Positions 62,019-64,000 of a DNA stretch of 64,000 nucleotides are shown here, in pieces. How positions within the stretch are numbered: the stretch's first letter is position 1; the number at the start of each line of letters is the position of its first letter. Below the pieces are notes generated by a model. It saw only the letters and a list, made by a program, of their open reading frames with translations. It did not search any database and was not told the DNA's origin. The position numbers and the translations under genes are program-made. Source of the DNA: DATAPD01 sp036265385 (lineage in GTDB: Bacteria; Acidobacteriota; Terriglobia; Terriglobales; Acidobacteriaceae); the NCBI GenBank assembly GCA_036265385.1, contig DATAPD010000042.1, positions 248,001 through 312,000 of the forward strand, written 5' to 3'.

Positions 62019-62666
62019 ATGATGAAGAAAATGCAGTGGAGATGGATCGTAGTTTGTCTTGCGCTGGCCAGCGTGGCCACGGTTTGCCTGGCGGCAAAGG
62101 AGTTCGTCCGTCCGGTTGCGAAACCGGCGAAGACGTATCCGGCACATGATGCTCACGATTCGGAAGGGGTCACGGTGGCAATTGATCCTTACGATAAAGC
62201 CGAGAAGCTGCAGATTTTTACCGTGGACTGGCTGGAGCGTGGATACCTGCCTGTGTTTGTGGTGGTCACGAATGATGGCGACCAGCCGATTTCGCTGCCC
62301 GACATCAAGGCCCAACTGGTAACCGCGAACCGAAGCAAGCTGAACGCAGCGACGACGGATGATTTGTATCGGCGTTTATCGAATCCGCAACGGGCAACGA
62401 TCCCGTCGCCACTGCCGATCCCTACAAAAAAAGTGAAGGGCGCGGTTAACAAGAAGGCGCTGGATGAGATTGACGCGGCGCGGTTCGGTGCCAGAGCAGT
62501 GGAGCCGCACAGCACGCAGTCAGGGTTTGTGTTTTTCGATGTGTCGGATATTTCCTCCCCTTTGCCGGGCGCGAATTTTTTCCTCATGGGCGTCCAGAAC
62601 TCCAAGGGAGAAGAGCTGATTTATTTTGAGATCCCGCTGGAGAAATATTTGAACGCGGGAAAGTAG
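62019..62666 (+). CDS. Secreted hypothetical protein
   Basis: 215 residues from ATG 62019 (ATG 62022 is equally possible). Signal peptide (ending VCLAA), then a beta-rich domain with LPVFVVVTNDGDQPISLPDIKAQLVT near its start and SGFVFFDVSDISSPLPGANFFLM at its end. The phrase on free C-terminal beta strands suggests an Ig-like fold. Family not recognised. No partner gene on the same strand. Confidence 0.7.
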   Translation: MMKKMQWRWIVVCLALASVATVCLAAKEFVRPVAKPAKTYPAHDAHDSEGVTVAIDPYDKAEKLQIFTVDWLERGYLPVFVVVTNDGDQPISLPDIKAQLVTANRSKLNAATTDDLYRRLSNPQRATIPSPLPIPTKKVKGAVNKKALDEIDAARFGARAVEPHSTQSGFVFFDVSDISSPLPGANFFLMGVQNSKGEELIYFEIPLEKYLNAGK

Positions 62667-62678
62667 AAGAACCCTGAG

Positions 62679-63608
62679 CTAATTGATCCGATTACAAGCG
62701 AGCAGGGGCAACGGCAGCGACACTCCAATCGTGCATTGGGCGAGCCGTTCCGCAATCCAAACATTGAGTGTTTTGAAATTCGCGGAGCAGTGTGGGCAGA
62801 CCGCGTGCGACTGAAATGTGTCGAAAGGCTGGCCGCAGCGAGCACATTTCCAGTAATTGCCAATGGGCGGTGATGCTTTGCACGAGGGGCAGGAAAATCC
62901 CTGATGCCTGGGTAATTTTTCGAAGCGCAGGAGAGCGCGCGCGTGCTGGAGGCCACTCCAGCAGTTCAAAAGGATGAAAACCGCGATAATTGCCGTCCAA
63001 GTTGAATGTTGGACGAAAGCAAGGAGAAAGAATCCAGCCACACCAATGAAGCCGAAGACAGTGGCGATCATCAGACTGCGGGCGCGTCCGAAGATAAACC
63101 AGAGCAGGGACCGGAAGATCTGTCCGCCATCGAGCGGGTAAATCGGCAAGATGTTGAAGATGAAAAGGCCGATGTTGATGATGTAGAGCGTTCTGATCAG
63201 CACATAGATGTCCGGAGCGGAAAGGTTCATTCCGGATGCCCGGCTGAGCTTGAGAGCCACGAACATAATCGGAGCCAGGACAAGATTTACTAGCGGCCCC
63301 GCCGCAATGCTCCAAAGCGTAGCGCCAGGACGCGGTGGAGGATTGACGTACGCGACTCCTCCGAGCGGCCAGAGGACAATCTGGTTGGCGACTCCGCCGA
63401 CCTGCCGACAGGCCAGTGCATGGCCGAACTCGTGGAGCATGACGATCAGAAAGAGGCCGAGGTACTCGAGTACATTCCAGACGATCGACGAATAAACCCG
63501 GTGTCGGCCGTTAATCTCGTATATCGCAATCAAGAACCAGGACCAGTGTAGGAAGACATCGATCCCCGAAAAGCGAAACAGGCGGATGGCTCCTTGTCGG
63601 GTCGGCAT
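62679..63608 (-). CDS. Site-2 protease-type M50 metallopeptidase with zinc ribbon
   Basis: 309 residues. Six or so transmembrane helices with HEFGH (zinc-binding; LIVMLHEFGHALACRQ) and NILPIYPLDGGQ (third ligand Asp), the intramembrane protease signature. C-terminal to the last helix is a cytoplasmic four-to-eight Cys zinc-ribbon region (CPSC, CARC, CPHC). Substrates are unknown; such proteases often cleave anti-sigma factors or membrane regulators. An alternative start at 63626 adds 6 residues. Confidence 0.9.
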   Translation of the reverse strand: MPTRQGAIRLFRFSGIDVFLHWSWFLIAIYEINGRHRVYSSIVWNVLEYLGLFLIVMLHEFGHALACRQVGGVANQIVLWPLGGVAYVNPPPRPGATLWSIAAGPLVNLVLAPIMFVALKLSRASGMNLSAPDIYVLIRTLYIINIGLFIFNILPIYPLDGGQIFRSLLWFIFGRARSLMIATVFGFIGVAGFFLLAFVQHSTWTAIIAVFILLNCWSGLQHARALLRFEKLPRHQGFSCPSCKASPPIGNYWKCARCGQPFDTFQSHAVCPHCSANFKTLNVWIAERLAQCTIGVSLPLPLLACNRIN

Positions 63609-63678
63609 GGGCGCAGTGTATCGCATTGCGCCAGGTCAGCGCCCGAGAGAGAGTGCGCAGTCCGTATAATCTCCCGGT

Positions 63679-64000
63679 ATGACGACTGCCACGCCTATCG
63701 CGTCGGGTGCGCGGGCCAAGTATGAAGCTGTGATCGGGCTAGAAGTACACGTTCAGCTGCTGACGGAATCGAAAATTTTCTGCTCTTGTTCGACGACGTT
63801 CGGAGCGCCTCCAAATACAAATGTTTGCCCGGTCTGCCTGGGGATGCCTGGCGCGCTGCCGGTCCTGAACCGCAGGGCTGTGGAGTTTGCGACGCTCGCT
63901 TCGATGGCACTGAATTGCAGAATCAATGAGACTTCGATTTTCGCGAGAAAGAATTACTTTTACCCTGACCTGCCAAAGGGATACCAGATTTCGCAGTACG
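63679..64000 (+). CDS. gatB: Asp/Glu-tRNA amidotransferase subunit B (partial, runs off the window)
   Basis: The first 107 residues are present: KYEAVIGLEVHVQLLTESKIFC, PVCLGMPGALPVLNRRAVEFA, IFARKNYFYPDLPKGYQISQY. This is the GatB catalytic-core N-terminus that, with GatA and GatC, converts Glu-tRNAGln (or Asp-tRNAAsn) to the amide. TATAAT at 63665-63670 is 8 bases before the ATG. The gene is cut by the window end. Confidence 0.94.
   Translation, partial: MTTATPIASGARAKYEAVIGLEVHVQLLTESKIFCSCSTTFGAPPNTNVCPVCLGMPGALPVLNRRAVEFATLASMALNCRINETSIFARKNYFYPDLPKGYQISQY

Noticed and set aside
1..64000. CRISPR array, insertion sequence, prophage, tRNA or rRNA
   Set aside because: No regularly spaced identical repeats, transposase or integrase motifs, phage structural genes, T-loop signature or rRNA segment were seen by eye.

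Overview
The window looks like a chromosomal segment of an acidobacterium, probably Terriglobia and Koribacter-like. This is inferred from several things: a pilin-type segment IAIPNLLRARIAANEASA, many secreted proteins built from BACON, Big, TIG and Fn3 domains, a Ser/Thr kinase fused to TPR repeats, a DevBCA-type exporter, LPS genes (lpxK, waaA), and intergenic DNA full of degenerate short-word repeats. I see no phage, transposase, CRISPR array, rRNA or tRNA.

Layout. 1-7.7 kb: surface and secreted proteins, including a metzincin lipoprotein; a membrane-tethered response regulator; a MarR/VOC divergent pair; an HdeD-like protein; a histone H1-like protein. 8-19.8 kb: M28 peptidase, MltD-like transglycosylase, Spy-like protein, orphan CheB, quinone oxidoreductase/LysR pair, receiver plus PilZ-like pair, MtgA, truncated hemoglobin. 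20-25.2 kb: ECF sigma factor, zinc anti-sigma factor, TIG protein and a convergent TPR-CHAT protease-like protein. 25.6-27.7 kb: dnaB, then a strongly structured RNA-like locus with its own terminator. 27.7-31.9 kb: accessory patch with a standalone CD-NTase-like nucleotidyltransferase, greB, a decayed adenine methyltransferase, and nested inverted and direct repeats. 31.9-40.9 kb: class III aminotransferase, CDP-alcohol phosphatidyltransferase plus GtrA, GH36-like glycosidase, a multicopper oxidase with permuted copper motifs and a His/Met-rich secreted protein. 41-44.8 kb: heme operon hemE-hemH-hemG/Y. 45-49.2 kb: PEP-CTERM-like protein and a TetR-controlled ABC exporter. 49.3-64 kb: Ser/Thr kinase-TPR, polytopic membrane protein, ABC-F, MsrA, a protein ending in a pilin-like domain, waaA-lpxK, a site-2 protease and the start of gatB.

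The best candidate for an undescribed element is the + strand locus at about 27316-27646. Nearly every base can be placed in a nested set of helices capped by cUUCGg and GNRA tetraloops and closed by a 13-bp end-to-end helix, followed by a Rho-independent terminator. I could not match it to RNase P RNA, tmRNA, SRP RNA or 6S RNA. Other good leads are the permuted multicopper oxidase, the response regulator whose output domain is a membrane segment plus an external domain, the pilin fusion, and the ECF/CHAT cluster.
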